Assembly (NCBI GenBank): GCA_025331445.1 | Contig: JAIWNE010000009.1 | Location: 310,001 to 374,000 of the forward strand | Direction of reading: 5' to 3' | Length of the DNA stretch: 64,000 bases | Origin: Blakeslea trispora | Taxonomy: Eukaryota > Mucoromycota > Mucoromycetes > Mucorales > Choanephoraceae | Part shown: in pieces, positions 50,422 through 63,343 of the stretch | How positions within the stretch are numbered: position 1 is the stretch's first letter | How the letters are laid out: every line of letters begins with the position of its first letter | Translations under genes and position numbers: made by a program | The notes under the pieces: model-generated | Told to the model about the DNA's origin: nothing | The model's input: the letters and a program-made list of their open reading frames with translations, nothing else | The model's database searches: none

Positions 50422-53400
50422 TCAAGAAATAATACATTCTTCTGTTGAAGAGGAACGTCTACGTCCAGGAAGATGTCTCAGTATCTTCTTTTCTTCTTTA
50501 TGTGTTGTTTGAACTTGTTTTTGCTGAGCTTTCTGTCTTAAAGTACCAAGGTCAAGTTTCGATTGTTGCTGTAGGGCAAGTGTATGTGAAATTAGTGCAT
50601 GATTACCATTCAAGGCCTTTTCTTCTTGAGGTGTAAGTCCAAGTGCTTGAACATAGTTCTGAATTTGTTCTGCATCTCCGGGCCTTAGTTGGATGACGGG
50701 TGTAGATTGTTGTATAGGGTTGTTTCCTTCGTTCATGATTGATTTCCGGTTCTTGTTGTATACTTTGGCAGATAGAATCCACTATGTAGAAAAAATAAGT
50801 TCAAGCTTCCTTCTCTTTTTCTTCTACCAAAGGAGTTTACAACTTACATCATAAGATAATTGTTGATCATTTACTTTGGGTGGGCAAGAAAAGGCAGTCT
50901 TCTTACAGTGTTCATGACATACTAAAGCACATGTTTCACAAAGAATAGAACTCTCTAAAATTGTCTCTCCACATACTTTACATTCAATGACTAACAAAGC
51001 AAGGGAAGTGACAAGAAGATGAGACAGTCTATTCGGCTCATATTTTAAGCTTTCTATTTGCTTACCCTTGCCAAAAGATGTCTGGGTGAATTGATGTGTA
51101 ATATAATCCTCTTGGTTTCTTAGTCCCAAAGATGAATGAAGAGATGCATCACTCTCTTCAGGACAAAGGGTCTCATCCGAAATACAACTGTTGTTTGTTA
51201 ATGTCGCATGCTCTTCCATAACATCGTCTTGATATTCCTCTTCTATCATATGGCTCTGTAGATAACTCGACAAATCATGTGAATAAGTCTCAGTTCTTTT
51301 CATCCGTTGCTTATTGGACGTGATCCAAGGGTGTTGCTTTAGCTCGTTTGCCGAAGGTCTTGATTCGATTTCTTTTTGAAAGCACTGTCTTAAGAAATCT
51401 TTCATGTCATCCGATATTGAGTCTGGGAGCGGAGGACAATCATCTTCCACAATCCGAAACATAGCTGACATGGCAATCATATCGGCATAGGGTGGTTTGC
51501 CTGTAATCAATTCAATCATGGTACACCCTAGCGACCAAATATCTGACTTGGTTGAAGCACCTTTTAACTCAATGACCTCAGGCGCCATCCAGTTAGGTGT
51601 ACCTGATACTGCACCTGCATCATCCCCTTTAATTTTTAGGTTTAATGAGACCCCAAAGTCAGTCAGCTTAACATCGCCTGTTTTGGTCGTTAGAATGTTG
51701 GCTGCTTTCAAATCACAATGCACCACCTGGTTTTGATGCAAGTACTCTAGACCATTTAGAATCTTTATACAAAAGGAGGCCACTAGCTTTTCTGGAAAGG
51801 GTCCAAATGCCTTGAGAGTAGACATAAGTGATCCATTCTCTGCATATTCAAGGATGATGTTAATGTTTTGTTTATCTTGAACAAGACCAAGATATCGCAC
51901 TACATTGGTATGTGACAAAGTTTTGAGTAGAGCAACTTCCTTCATAATTTCAGTATTCAAATCGCCATTTTGTGAATCAAGGCGCTTGACAGCCACAGTT
52001 TCTCCTGTAGAAAGATCTAACGCTCGATAAACAGAACCAAACTGACCCTTTCCAATACAGTTGCCTAATTGCTAAAAAGAAATCTCAAAGAAATCAGGTC
52101 TTTTTTTGAACAAAAAAAAAGAAAGTTGTTGATAAACCTACATAACATATCGTTTGATTGTCCTTGATGAAAAGTGTCAATTTTTCATCTATTGCGGAAA
52201 CAGGATGTTCTGAAAGAATTTCCTTTGCTGTATCCTTGTACTGACGTCCCAAACTACCTCCTTTGCTCTCTTTTTTATGATGACTACGACTCGGAAATGT
52301 ATGGTTATTTCGTTTTGCTTCTCCTTCTGCTGGGGATGATAGATAGCGTTGTTGCCCTTGATTAGTACGATGATTGTCATCTTCCGAGATGGAAGACTTT
52401 GAACGTGACATGGAGGAAAAATCTTCGGCTTTCGACACAGGTTGACGAAGTGGCGACTTGGGGGGCCTTGACATACGCACGGATGAAACAGTTTGTGCTA
52501 TCAACGACTCTTGACTCATTCTCAAATACGAGTTTGTTGTATCGAATATGTCTTGATTGGCGCTGTGTTCTTCATTCTTATTAGTTTTATCTATTTGTGT
52601 GTGTCGTTTAGATATCCTTCAGGAAATATTTATATAGAAACACGTTGCATTTACTTTTCTTAGGATCATACGCCGGCTCAATATAATTTGCTATTTCTTG
52701 TAGCTGCTTGCTCACTCGTGATAATGACAGGATGGTATGAACAACCTACATATATATATAGGCATATGTGTTATCGTTCAAGCCAGGAGGATATTTGGTT
52801 TTAGATATCAAGATATTCTATCAGGAGTATTCGAAGGAGAATGAAGGAAAGAAAAGGCTTACCGCAGGCATATCTTTTGCTTCAAACAAATCAATTGTCT
52901 CAAATAACTGTGCATCATTCAATCCGAGCTACATTGGTTTAAATCAAGTTAGATAAATGTTGACAAAAGTCTATATGTGAAGGCTATGCTGCAAAAGAAA
53001 TAAAGGCAAATAGTCTATCTCCTATTTTCTCTTTCTTTTTCTACTCTCTCCTAATGCATTTCAATTTACCTGACGGGCTCCTTGTAAAAACCGAGTAATG
53101 TTGTCCATCTTTCTTGTTTGAGATCACATTAGAACAATACCAAGTCAATTTCTCAAGTAGCTTCTGTGCCTTACCTTTACGAACGAAAGGTCTTTTTGGT
53201 TTATTTGCTTTATTGTTCCTGGTTTCAATTTATTGACAAGACTACAAATAGGACGAAGATAAAAATCAGTGGTCTGTTCATGCTCTTCCCCTCTTCGTCT
53301 CTCTCCCTTCTCCCTTCTTTTTGTGTTCACTTTCAACTGACTTGCATAATAAAACCCCATCTTTCAAGTCTGCGTATAGGTTAGAAGAGAGTGGTACGTT

Positions 53401-53526
53401 TAGTGCCTCTTTCAAGTATTCTGCCGCTGCTCTTTCGTCTTGATGAAACTGCTCAAGTCTTGTCTGACAATAAAGCAAATCGACTCCACTTTTTGACCGA
53501 GTTAGATAAGACGTTGAATAACACAT
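50422..53526 (-). CDS. Calponin-homology domain + SIN/MEN-type kinase (Cdc7/SepH/Cdc15-like) + C1-like finger
   Basis: Exons 53342-53526, 53175-53241, 53070-53108, 52863-52928, 52655-52745, 52142-52590, 51066-52071, 50848-50990, 50422-50781; 801 residues, every junction GT-AG with matching phase. Residues 1-150 form a complete calponin-homology domain (LKDGVLLCNLVNKLKPG, MDNITRFLQGARQLGLNDAQLFETIDLFEAKDMPAVVHTILSLSR). A Ser-rich linker leads to a kinase domain at about 300-551 (GKGQFGSVYRA, VAVKR, NILTTKTGDVKLTDFG, GTPNWMAPEVIELKGA, CPPLPDSISDDMKDFL) that matches the septation kinases S. pombe Cdc7 and Aspergillus SepH. The catalytic loop reads HCDLK instead of HRDLK (Cys near 418). A C1-like finger (CKVC, CETC, CHEHC) lies near 638-672, then a 120-residue last exon. 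In the family these kinases lack a CH domain as far as I know. Confidence 0.82.
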
Positions 53527-56500
53527 GATTTAAGGTTGTTAATCAAGTTTGATCTGTTACTGTACGCACGAATTGAGTAGAAAGAAAAAGTGAGAAATAT
53601 AAAAAGAAAAGAAAAGAAAAAGGAAAAGGAAGCAATCAAGGAAAAAAAATGCAAGTACTTGTTGTGTGCCTTATGCTTTTAAGTCAATGACTAGTCATGT
53701 ATTGTACCAGCTTACAGGTTTTGATGATGCTCTATAGGAGTTCGCTCATTAGACGAATGATTTAAATTAAACCTAGACTTCAGATAGGTATGAAAAAATA
53801 AAAAGGGAAATCGAATCTCTAAACATCTTTACGTTTTACTTTTGTTCTTTTATTGCAAACAAAAAGAGAGAATTCAAGCATACAAGAAGATTGTCATCTT
53901 TTTCTTCAAGAAAGAGCCCTTTGTTTTGTAAATGCTGGATACTTCCAAATATGGTGCAGCTGGTGTCTTAGCCAGGGAGATTCTTTTCAGTTTGAACAAA
54001 TGAATTATTGCAAGTATTTAATGACTAAATATTCCATAAAAAGAACCAATAGGCAATTCATGAAGGTATGCAAGAGAAGCCATTGATATCGAAAAATGAA
54101 GAATCAGAAAGAAAGAGGTGTCATCTCAACCAAATCTGAAATTAGGGTCTTAAATCTAACTGAGCGCATTGCGAACAAAAACAAAAAACTTGACGCAAAA
54201 GGAAAAAAAGAGAACTGTATTATGCTTTATATCTGCTTACATACTCGTTCTAAATCTGTGAGCTTTTACCTCTCAATAAAAGAAAGAAGGGAGAAGAAAT
54301 CGTTCAGGCAAGTAGAGTTGAGAGCATCAGGAAACAAAGGAAAAGAAATTTAGTATAATACAAAGGAGTATAAAGAGCTTGACGACAAGCAACTGTAGCA
54401 TTAGAAACAAAAATCAAGGAGAACCTATGCAATATTATTTTAGGCACATTGAGACGCCTTCTTTTGTTTATTTGTTAAGCTTTGAATAGCGTAAGCCTTC
54501 CTTTTCTTTACTTTTTCTCTTTTTTTGCTAACCTTGTGCAACCAAGCTTTGTTTTGCCCAGAAACAATAGGTCAAAGTGTAACAAAAGAAGAGCATAATT
54601 TATTCTTTTTTATACCTCCCAAAATCGAATCATGCTCTACTGCTAAGGGGGAAAAGTAAGTATTGTGGCTCATGAAGGCCTCCTTTGAAAATCTTTCTAA
54701 AAAAGAAACATTAGGACCTTTGATTTCAAAAAGAAAAAAATGTCGAGGAACTGATCTTTCTAGGATATAAGCGCACACATGTTTAGGCTTGGATTCAAAA
54801 GTCTTCATACGAATTCTAAAAGTTGACTGGCACCTTGTTTTCAGAAATGAAAGAAATAATGGGATTGCTTGGATATAGTTCATTGCTAAACAGCAATCCT
54901 CCTGCCCCTTCCACAATGTTTGATGAATATGGCTACTAAAATTCTATAATCTGTGATAGTGCCTTATCTATCTTGGACGCAGCAAACAAAACGACCGTGT
55001 GTTTCTTTGTTCTTTTAGATAATTCATTGATATTGTACTGTCTGCTCGAAACAGAAATGCACATGTTTTGGGAGGAGTAAGCATGGGATACAGTAAGCAA
55101 TTCTGTCAATAAGATGATTTGGGATTTATGAACTAACAGTATGCCTATTTATTGACTCTATGTATTCATGTCTTAGTGGATTAACTGATCTGATAAGTAG
55201 AATATTAGAAGTAGTTAATGTTTTGTTATTGCTGTTTTTGGCAGAACTGAGGCTGATATAGCAATTGCCCAAGATTTATGGCCTCATCTCTGAAGCACAG
55301 TATTTGAAACCAAGCGAATACATACTCATCTAGTTTCTACTTGGGCATTCTTTTGACAGCTTTTTGAATCTCTTGTTGTTTCTCAGCCGTATTGATATAT
55401 AATGCTATGGTAATGGAAAAAGTAGTTTTATTGGTAAGCTTTGCAGATAATTTGTTTGATGAGAAACAAAAAGTAAACAAAAACTAATCAGAAGTCCTTG
55501 TCTGTAATTTTTAGTCTATTGTATAGACAATAAAGGCTGTTAATTAGAACAAAGAAATTTATTTTGCAGGATTTATTTGTGTCTGAATATATGTGCGTCC
55601 GTTGAATGGTTAAACAAGAATACTAGAGTATTAAATCGTCAGAAAGCCATGAGAATGATAGAGTTTCAACAAGCATATGTAGTATTTATCTATTTTGGCA
55701 CTTTTTTGCATTAATTCCAATAAAAGAACATAATTGCAGAATATAATTGACTTTGTGAGTGAGATCAACTTATATTCTATTTAGCATAACCAAGTATGAT
55801 ATTGGGCTTTTATATAGGAATGTATTCAGCAGTTGCTATACATACCAGTAACATCATTTGAAAAGTCGTTGACACTGTATTTAGATTTAATATTTTTGAT
55901 ACTCTGGCTCACAAGTTAAAAATGCAATGAGCTACACTCCAGTATTGCATGGCTGTGCGATTGAATTTCTGGTGGCATATGATTTCTGTCTTGTTTGTTT
56001 GTTTGTTTGTTTGTTATTGCAAATCTAGATTTTTTTTTCTGTATGCTATCAGTGTCTTTCAGTGTGCAATCTATTTTTTTTTTTTTTTGGAAATGCTACA
56101 TAATTGATTGAATCAATTATATTTAGGTTGATGAGCAGCGCTGGTTGTACACACACACGCACTTGATGCAACAGACTGTAAATGTTGAAATACAATGCAC
56201 GGATTCCAAGGAGGGGTCGAACCTTACATCTCATGTTTTCATGCCAAAACCAAAGCTAAGGTTGACTAATAACTCCTCTTTCTATTTGACTTGATGTATA
56301 CTTGGCTCGAACACAGGTCATTTATTTATCGAATTAAAAATAAAAACACGCAAAAGATATTACAACAAGAGCAAAAGCAATTTAAATTTAGACATGAATA
56401 TAGTAAATGGAAACTATTTTTTTTTTTTTTTCAAATGTTTCAACTCTTTGTTGTTATTTTTTATTTAGTAAAGAGCCGAAGAAAAATAAAATAAACTTTT

Positions 56501-59109
56501 TCACTCTCTATTTAGAAATAGACTTTTTGCTTTCTTTCTCTGCTAAGAATCACAACATATCATGAATAGGCCTTGTGTTATGGCCTGACAGCAGAGACAT
56601 TCTATACGTATATTGTTTTTATTTAAATAGTCCTTTTGCAATAGTTTATGATTTATATAGGAAAAGGTTAATTTAATCAAACCTTAAACAAATATCCGTA
56701 CCGACTTTAAATTAGGTATCGTTCTCCTGACATAGCTCTTGTTACCCAAATGTCTAAAAAAGCTCAGAGATGCTTAGATTCGCTCCCCCCTAACAGCGTG
56801 AAAAAAAAACAAAAAGCGTTGAAGCCATCTGTCAATCCTATCTATAGAGACTTATCAACACACTACCTTTTAGATTGTTTGGTTTTCATTGTGATCTTGG
56901 CATAAGGAAACAAATAGAAAGTACTGCTCAGTTGTTTCATGTCAATTAGCTGGATGAATCCGATGGTTAGCTGAACATAAAAAAAAAGACAGTTTTCAAT
57001 TGCCCTTTGCTCTTATGTTTGCTTCTTCTTGAGCTTTTGAAATCATGTGACATGAAAGTCATTGCGTCAAGCTCACTGCCGTTTGAGGCTTCACAAGTGT
57101 CACGAAACCCTTGCAAATGATTTATATGACGCTCTCTTTTTCATTGAGACAGTTAGATCAATTCTAGCTTATATTTTAATTTCACTGGTACAAATACTTT
57201 ACTTTTTTCTACTACGCCATTTTCAGACAAGAAAAGGTTTATATGAGGAAATTTAAATATGAGCTATGGCCATTACCACTTTGAATCTATATTAAGTGAC
57301 TAAATCAAGATATCTCTAATCAAGCCCATCCAAGCATAAAGTTCAAAAGCTTAAACTGAAAGAGATCTGCATTTCTATAACTTTAAGTCTGGAGGTACAC
57401 TTGGCATAGACTACTTCTTTTTTTGTTAGAACTCGATCTCGTCTAATTCTACAAGATGATACTCTAGTTATTAAAGAATTACTTGCTGCAACCTATGTCC
57501 CTCTTGCCTTCATGCCAACAATCATTTGTTATGAAAAGACTCGAGATAGAGATACAACCTCTCTCTTACTGTTTTCTTTTTTCTTTTAGTAATTCAATTA
57601 GGGCAACTAATTGGCTTTTCCTATAAAGCAGAATAGAAAGCGCTTGAGTAGATGCAGAAAGTACATTACTTTCTTTCCATTTTTGGCTTGCAATATACAG
57701 AATGTCCAAGATAGTAACAAAAAAGACAGAATTGACAGATTACAATAACCGTATAACTGTTGCATTAAGCAACAATAATATAATACGTGTTCCAATTTAT
57801 AGAAACAAGGAACAGAAACCGATAGGAAGAAAGGAAAAATAACAACAGGGTGCGCAGCCTATGTTTATTCTGTCTCTTTCAGTGTGTAATCTATTTCTGG
57901 AAAAGGTGTTTTTTTTTTAATTTGTACCCTAAATCAATTAATCAACAAGAATACTTTATTAGTGTATAAGCTCCCTTTCTGTCAAGGACATGTATTGCCA
58001 AATAGCTTATAATGTAGAACAAGATCGTTTTTTTAATCTCATGGATCACCGTTGACATCGAGGAATCAAAAACTGTATGAGTATCGGATCGGCGAGAAAA
58101 TTTCCTAATTGAATTAAAATGGAATAAGAACAGGCTCTTTCTCTCAATTGAAAGGTATCTCCTCCCTTTTTTTTTTCCCTCTTTTTTGCAATTAATTTGA
58201 CTGCTGTCTCCTTTGACAAAATGCAAAACACATAGGTGATCCTATTAAGTACGCAATTAATTGGCATTTAGATGTACACTCTGAATAAATAAATTATGGA
58301 TAAAAGTCGATCTTACTCTACCTATGCAATAGGCTTTTTTTTTTTCTTTCTCTCTCTAAACAAATCAGATTCAACCCTAGACTGTAGTAGGAGTCCTACT
58401 TGGATGGAAAAGGGAGGATGCATAAGTCATAGAATATAAGAGGAGTATGTATTATAATTCTGTAGCATCGTTTCTGCTTTTGTTTAAGCACGAAAATAAA
58501 TAAAATAAAATAAAAAAAGTGCTGCCAAAGTTGGTAATTTTAGGAGAAAGATATATAAAATACATAATAGACATTGGCACTTGAACCATGTGGTGAGTGC
58601 GCTTTCTCGATAATTCAGTACAAGTACAGTGAAACGGAAATAAGGATTTGTGCATATATCATACTGTGATACATATCTTGGTGATATAATGTCGATCGAG
58701 TAGCATTGCCACAAGAGTAGTGTTATCTCCTGTACTTTTCAGCAATTCTAGTTTTCGGAACTCTTGCTCCTAGAGCCTATTTCCCCTTACTTTATATATT
58801 TCGATTCCTTTCTCTCTCTCACCCCCCACTCCTTTATTTGTTTGTCTATTTTTGTCCCTTTTTTGTTCTACCTTATCCCCCCTTGATTTGTTTACTGTTC
58901 ATCCCCCCCCCAACATTCCAAGTTTAAATCAGACAAATACAAACACATATATAAAGAGCATTGTTTTCTGTCACTCTTTCTTTCTTTCTTTTTTTTTTTT
59001 TATTTCTTAAATCAAGCTTCTTTTTCTCTCTCTTTTTTTTTTCTCAATTTATCTGTATTTTCTATTTAAAATTTATGCTTATTCTATAAAAAAAATATAT
59101 ATATAAAAA
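53527..59109. other. Intergenic, 5.6-kb divergent region between CH-kinase and homeobox genes
   Basis: The longest gene-free stretch here. AT-rich, with a (TTTG)n microsatellite at 55990-56015, a degenerate tRNA-like segment near 56180-56285, a near-identical 22-nt segment at 56055 and 57876, and pyrimidine-rich sequence with C-runs at 58790-59040 that probably forms the homeobox leader. The 114-codon minus-strand frame at 54572-54916 has no motif and is not supported. Confidence 0.65.
55990..56015. repeat. (TTTG)n microsatellite
   Basis: About six uninterrupted TTTG units in otherwise AT-rich spacer. Confidence 0.9.
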
Positions 59110-60124
59110 ATGAATCAACAATTAAATGACAACACAATCATGTTTTCTTCACCTTTCTCTATGTGTGAAGATTCGGCGTTCTTGCAAGATAAAATCGACT
59201 TTTACCATGATCAACAAGAAGTCGATCAACCACAGCAACAAGGAGGCGATTTCAAACCCACATTTTACAACCCATTTGAAATTAAACACCGTCGAAGAAC
59301 ATCTAGAGCTCAATTCAAAGTACTTGAAAAGACCTTTTTGGAAAACCCCAAACCCAATGCTATTGTTCGTCGCTGGCTTGCTCAGAAACTCAGTATGACA
59401 CCCCGTGGTGTTCAAGTCTGGTTTCAGAACCGTAGAGCAAAAGAAAAGACGGCCAACATTAAAAAAATGGACAAGAAGCCACAAGCAGACATTCAGGAGG
59501 ATACCAGACAGGCCTATCCAATGTCAGCTCAACATTCAGTCACACCTTCTTCTCCTGAACACTCCATCTGCCTCTGTCAGGACTGTCAACCTCTCTTTGC
59601 TACACCCATGAGCCGCACTGCATCTTACCCTCCATTCTACAGTAGTGATGGTTCCACAACAGCTGATGATGAGGAATTTCTAATGACACCTGTCACTCCT
59701 TTTGTCGATCAACAACAGCAACAACAACAGCAACAGTTCTTGTATGGTACCTATCCTATGTTCATGAACAATGATAGCCAAATCAAACCAAACTGGGTTA
59801 GTCCTTTGCCTACCTGGCCAGCCATGATGAGCGAAGACCCTACATCAGTTGCTGCTGCTGCATTCACTTATGTCAACAACAACAATAATAACAATGCTCT
59901 GATGTTTGATCATCGCAGATACTCTAGTTCCTTTACACCTGAAGCCCAACCCAATGAGGTGAGAAAGCATGTTAAAACCTTCTCCTCTTCAACATACTAA
60001 TTTTCATTATTCTCTATAGCTCTTTCGTCGTCTATCAGAACCCATTTTCGATCAAAACTTGAATTTCTTCAACCAAGCTCAATTCAATTTTTTGACACGA
60101 AACACTGACTTTGGTGCATTGTAA
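59110..60124 (+). CDS. Homeodomain transcription factor
   Basis: Exons 59110-59958 and 60020-60124; 317 residues. The homeodomain spans about residues 58-116 (KHRRRTSRAQFKVLEKTF, WLAQKLSMTPRGVQVWFQNRRAKEK) with the canonical WFQNRR recognition helix, of the typical 60-residue class and not TALE. The N-terminus and the long C-terminal part are low complexity, with a polyglutamine run near residue 199, an alanine run and a polyasparagine run near 257. Skipping the intron would end the protein 14 codons into it; with splicing the tail LFRRLSEPIFDQNLNFFNQ is added. Closest in style to fungal Pho2-type homeobox proteins, but the targets cannot be predicted. A very long upstream region and a CT-rich leader suggest complex regulation. 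Confidence 0.93.
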
Positions 60125-60481
60125 AGACTCTACAAACCAATCATGATCCTTTCCTTCTTATATGCCTACAATTTCCCTTTTCAAAAAAAAAAAGTTAACT
60201 TTATGTAAATACTTACTATGTAATTCATCCTCTTATTTATTTCCCTCCTAGCTTTTTCTATATCCCCCCCCCCTTTTTTTATTATTATTTCTGCGTGGTT
60301 GTATGTTTCTTTTTTCGTTTTATGCTTTTATGTAATATTTTTTTTTTTTTACTTAATTTATGCTTTGATCGGCCGGTTCTGTTTCTTCAAACCTTTATAC
60401 ACTTTATATATATATATTTACATTTATTAAAAAAAAAAAAAAGAGAGTTTATATTCTATTTAATAAAACAGCAATGATGCT
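60125..60481. other. Intergenic between convergent homeobox and DDX20 genes
   Basis: About 360 bp with C-, T- and A-runs (60266-60280, 60340-60350, 60430-60442). Two 3' flanks, no gene seen. Confidence 0.6.
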
Positions 60482-62280
<1,799 letters not shown>

Positions 62281-62479
62281 GCATAAAAATCACACTTTAG
62301 GGAAACCAAAAAAAAAAAAAAAAGAAAAAGCTCCTTCCCACTTTGGACATTGCACGGCTCAGCCACAGAGTGACTCTTTTTCGATCAGGGCCTCATTTGA
62401 GTCTTTGCTTGAATGAATGTTCTTATTATAGTTGATTATTTTTTTTTCTTTCCTTTCTTTTTGTATTGATTCAACAACT
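62281..62479. promoter_or_regulatory. Shared divergent promoter of DDX20 and BUD20
   Basis: 199 bp between two start codons on opposite strands. Contains a poly-A run near 62309-62323 and pyrimidine-rich sequence before the BUD20 start. Both genes act in RNP assembly or ribosome maturation, so co-regulation is possible but is inference. Confidence 0.6.
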
Positions 62480-63033
62480 ATGGGAAGGTAAGCTATTGTA
62501 ACTTTAGCAATAAGATGGAGAGCTAAATATTCGGCTAGACTTCGTCGCAAGAGAACACATCACGGTATTCGTGACAACTATCGTAAACAACGTACCAGAG
62601 CATACACTCGTGATCTGGATCAGATCCACGATGACTTGAAACCCGAGAATATCGATAAAAAAAAGCACCAGGAGATTGATACAGATTTGCCAGGTCTCGG
62701 CCAGTTTTACTGTGTCGAGTGTGCGTAAGTGAATGGATTTGTTGTGTGTTTGAGTGGTTGTCTGACCAGTTGTTTATTAGTCGACACTTTATCAGTGAAA
62801 ACCACTTAACCGAACACTTGAAGAGCAAATTGCACAAGAGAAGAGTCAAGAAGTTGGAAGATGAGCCATATACACAAGAAGAGGTAAAAAAAAAAAAAAA
62901 GTGAGGTAAATATGGTTGTAAATCTAATCTTTTTCTTCTATAGGCTGATCGTGCTGCAGGCATTAGCAAGGCAGATAACGGCAAGAGAGGTGTTCGACTT
63001 ACAACTACACAGGATGTTACTATGGAAGACTAA
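62480..63033 (+). CDS. BUD20: BUD20/ZNF593, 60S pre-ribosome shuttling zinc-finger protein
   Basis: Exports with the pre-60S particle in yeast. Exons 62480-62487, 62539-62724, 62781-62883, 62944-63033; 128 residues. The first exon is only 8 nt (ATG GGA AG), joining to give [12 protein letters not shown]. The protein then shows [45 protein letters not shown] (C2H2 finger) and EEPYTQEE-type [14 protein letters not shown], all family hallmarks. The acceptor at 62538 was chosen because it keeps phase; earlier AGs lead to a stop. The tail is shorter than in yeast. Confidence 0.93.
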
Positions 63034-63343
63034 TCCCTCTATACAACTTTCCTTTCTTGGCCTATTTCTGCAATCCCACCCCTCCCTCTTTACACTTATT
63101 TCTGTACACTAGAGCACGCATCATATATCTATTTGTTTTTATTCAAAACTTTTTCATATTATATAAATCATACATTTTTATTCAAGAATAGCATATTGGA
63201 TTAGAAGACTTATCCTCCCCCCTCTTTTGAATTGGGATTACAATAGATTCCTCTCCCCCCTCTCCTAGATCACACAAGTACGCTTTTCGGTATAACCCTA
63301 TTGACTGTTATGTGTGTACCTTTTTTTTATCAAAAATCTCCAA
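63034..63343. other. Intergenic between convergent BUD20 and SCO1 genes
   Basis: About 310 bp, AT-rich with C-rich patches near 63211-63221 and 63252-63264. Nothing else seen. Confidence 0.6.

Noticed and set aside
50422..50736. Separate 104-residue protein starting MNEGNN
   Set aside because: It is in frame with, and joined by a GT-AG intron to, the kinase upstream; better read as the last exon of the CH-kinase gene.
53278..53526. Stand-alone small CH-domain fragment
   Set aside because: It lacks the second half of the domain, which follows in three phase-matched exons leading into the kinase.
54572..54916. 114-codon open frame on the minus strand in the long spacer
   Set aside because: No domain, signal or splice context; composition like the surrounding AT-rich DNA.
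56180..56285. tRNA-like segment on the minus strand (B-box-like GGTTCGACCCC)
   Set aside because: The T-stem pairs in only three of five positions, no matching acceptor stem exists, and the A-box is poor. At best a decayed tRNA or SINE remnant.
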